Assembly (NCBI GenBank): GCA_011372345.1
Contig: DRTC01000284.1
Coordinates: 1-5,169, forward strand
DNA length: 5,169 nucleotides
From: Candidatus Cloacimonadota bacterium
GTDB lineage: Bacteria > Cloacimonadota > Cloacimonadia > Cloacimonadales > TCS61
Direction of reading: 5' to 3'
Shown here in pieces: positions 5,041 through 5,169 of the stretch. The position numbers and the translations under genes were made by a program. The notes beneath the pieces were generated by a model, which ran no database searches, had not been told where the DNA came from, and was given only the letters and a program-made list of their open reading frames with translations. How positions within the stretch are numbered: position 1 is the first letter of the stretch; each line of letters starts with the position of its first letter.

Positions 5041-5169
5041 TCCTCATTCCCAAATTTTAAAATGTCATTGGAACAATGACAAGGAATGCAATTGTTGAAA
5101 AGTTTTACTTTGATTTTTTGTGCGAGAAAGTATTATTCGAAATGAAATTTCTTTATCAGTTGTGTTCCT
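5041..5169 (+). repeat. Dispersed palindromic repeat, copy B (continues past window)
   Basis: This copy shares the blocks TCCTCATTCCCAAATTTTA (from 5041), AAAAGTTTTACTTTGAT (5098-5114) and TTGTGTTCC (5160-5168), in the same order, with the minus strand of 2850-2785. It is longer: its outer arms CATTCC (5045-5050) and GGAATG (5083-5088) enclose a second, perfect 8-bp hairpin TGTCATTG-GAA-CAATGACA (5063-5081) that copy A lacks, and about 45 extra bases separate the second and third blocks. The last bases, GTGTTCCT, would begin the hairpin equivalent to 2766-2790, so the copy probably extends beyond the window. Confidence 0.7.

Larger units (their letters stand above)
4793..5169. other. Non-coding region upstream of gcvH
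   Basis: These 377 bases hold no supported gene. From gcvH outward I see its ribosome site, an 8-bp inverted repeat enclosing TTGACA, a possible promoter, about 80 bases with nothing recognisable except an unsupported 24-codon plus-strand frame, a 7-bp hairpin, and a copy of the dispersed repeat running off the window edge. I looked for the paired helices and conserved core of a glycine riboswitch because of gcvH and saw none by eye. Confidence 0.6.

Noticed and set aside
5065..5169. Minus-strand frame open from the window edge to a TGA at 5065-5067
   Set aside because: It consists of dispersed-repeat sequence that also occurs in the udg-dnaB gap; not a credible C-terminus of a protein.
4793..5169. 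Glycine riboswitch ahead of gcvH
   Set aside because: The expected paired aptamer helices and conserved core were not recognisable by eye; only a simple inverted repeat is present.

Overview
The window is an AT-rich stretch of bacterial chromosome (by eye about one third G+C). Every gene I can support lies on the minus strand. All but one encode housekeeping functions: replicative helicase DnaB, a family 4 uracil-DNA glycosylase, the RNA polymerase omega subunit, guanylate kinase and the glycine cleavage H protein. At the low-coordinate end are an MlaE-type lipid-transport permease and the start of a thiamine-binding-protein-like lipoprotein. MlaE and a lipoprotein suggest a diderm. The gene styles and the abundance of small palindromic intergenic repeats would fit an uncultured FCB-group lineage such as Cloacimonadota, but that is a low-confidence guess made without any database search.

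Layout in the direction of transcription (high to low coordinates). 5169-4793 is non-coding; it holds part of a dispersed repeat, a small hairpin, a possible promoter and an 8-bp inverted repeat in front of gcvH. 4792-2882 is a compact cluster, gcvH, gmk, rpoZ and a family 4 udg, with gaps of 8 nt, -11 nt (overlap) and 6 nt, so almost certainly one operon; a terminator-like hairpin follows the last stop codon. 2881-2720 is a gap carrying a second copy of the dispersed repeat. 2719-1385 is dnaB. 1384-1261 holds two degenerate copies of a GC-tract palindrome. 1275-502 is an mlaE-like gene whose conserved N-terminal region is readable but has no normal start codon. 501-388 holds a matched pair of stem-loops in inverted orientation. 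387-1 is the N-terminal part of a lipoprotein resembling ThiB/TbpA, cut by the window edge.

The gmk-rpoZ pairing is a widely conserved gene order. Here it is joined to a lipoyl-carrier gene at the front and an iron-sulfur DNA repair enzyme at the back. I see no phage, CRISPR, toxin-antitoxin, transposase or other accessory system. The signals that deserve a second look are in the gaps: three different families of small palindromic repeats, and one of them sits exactly where the mlaE start codon should be.
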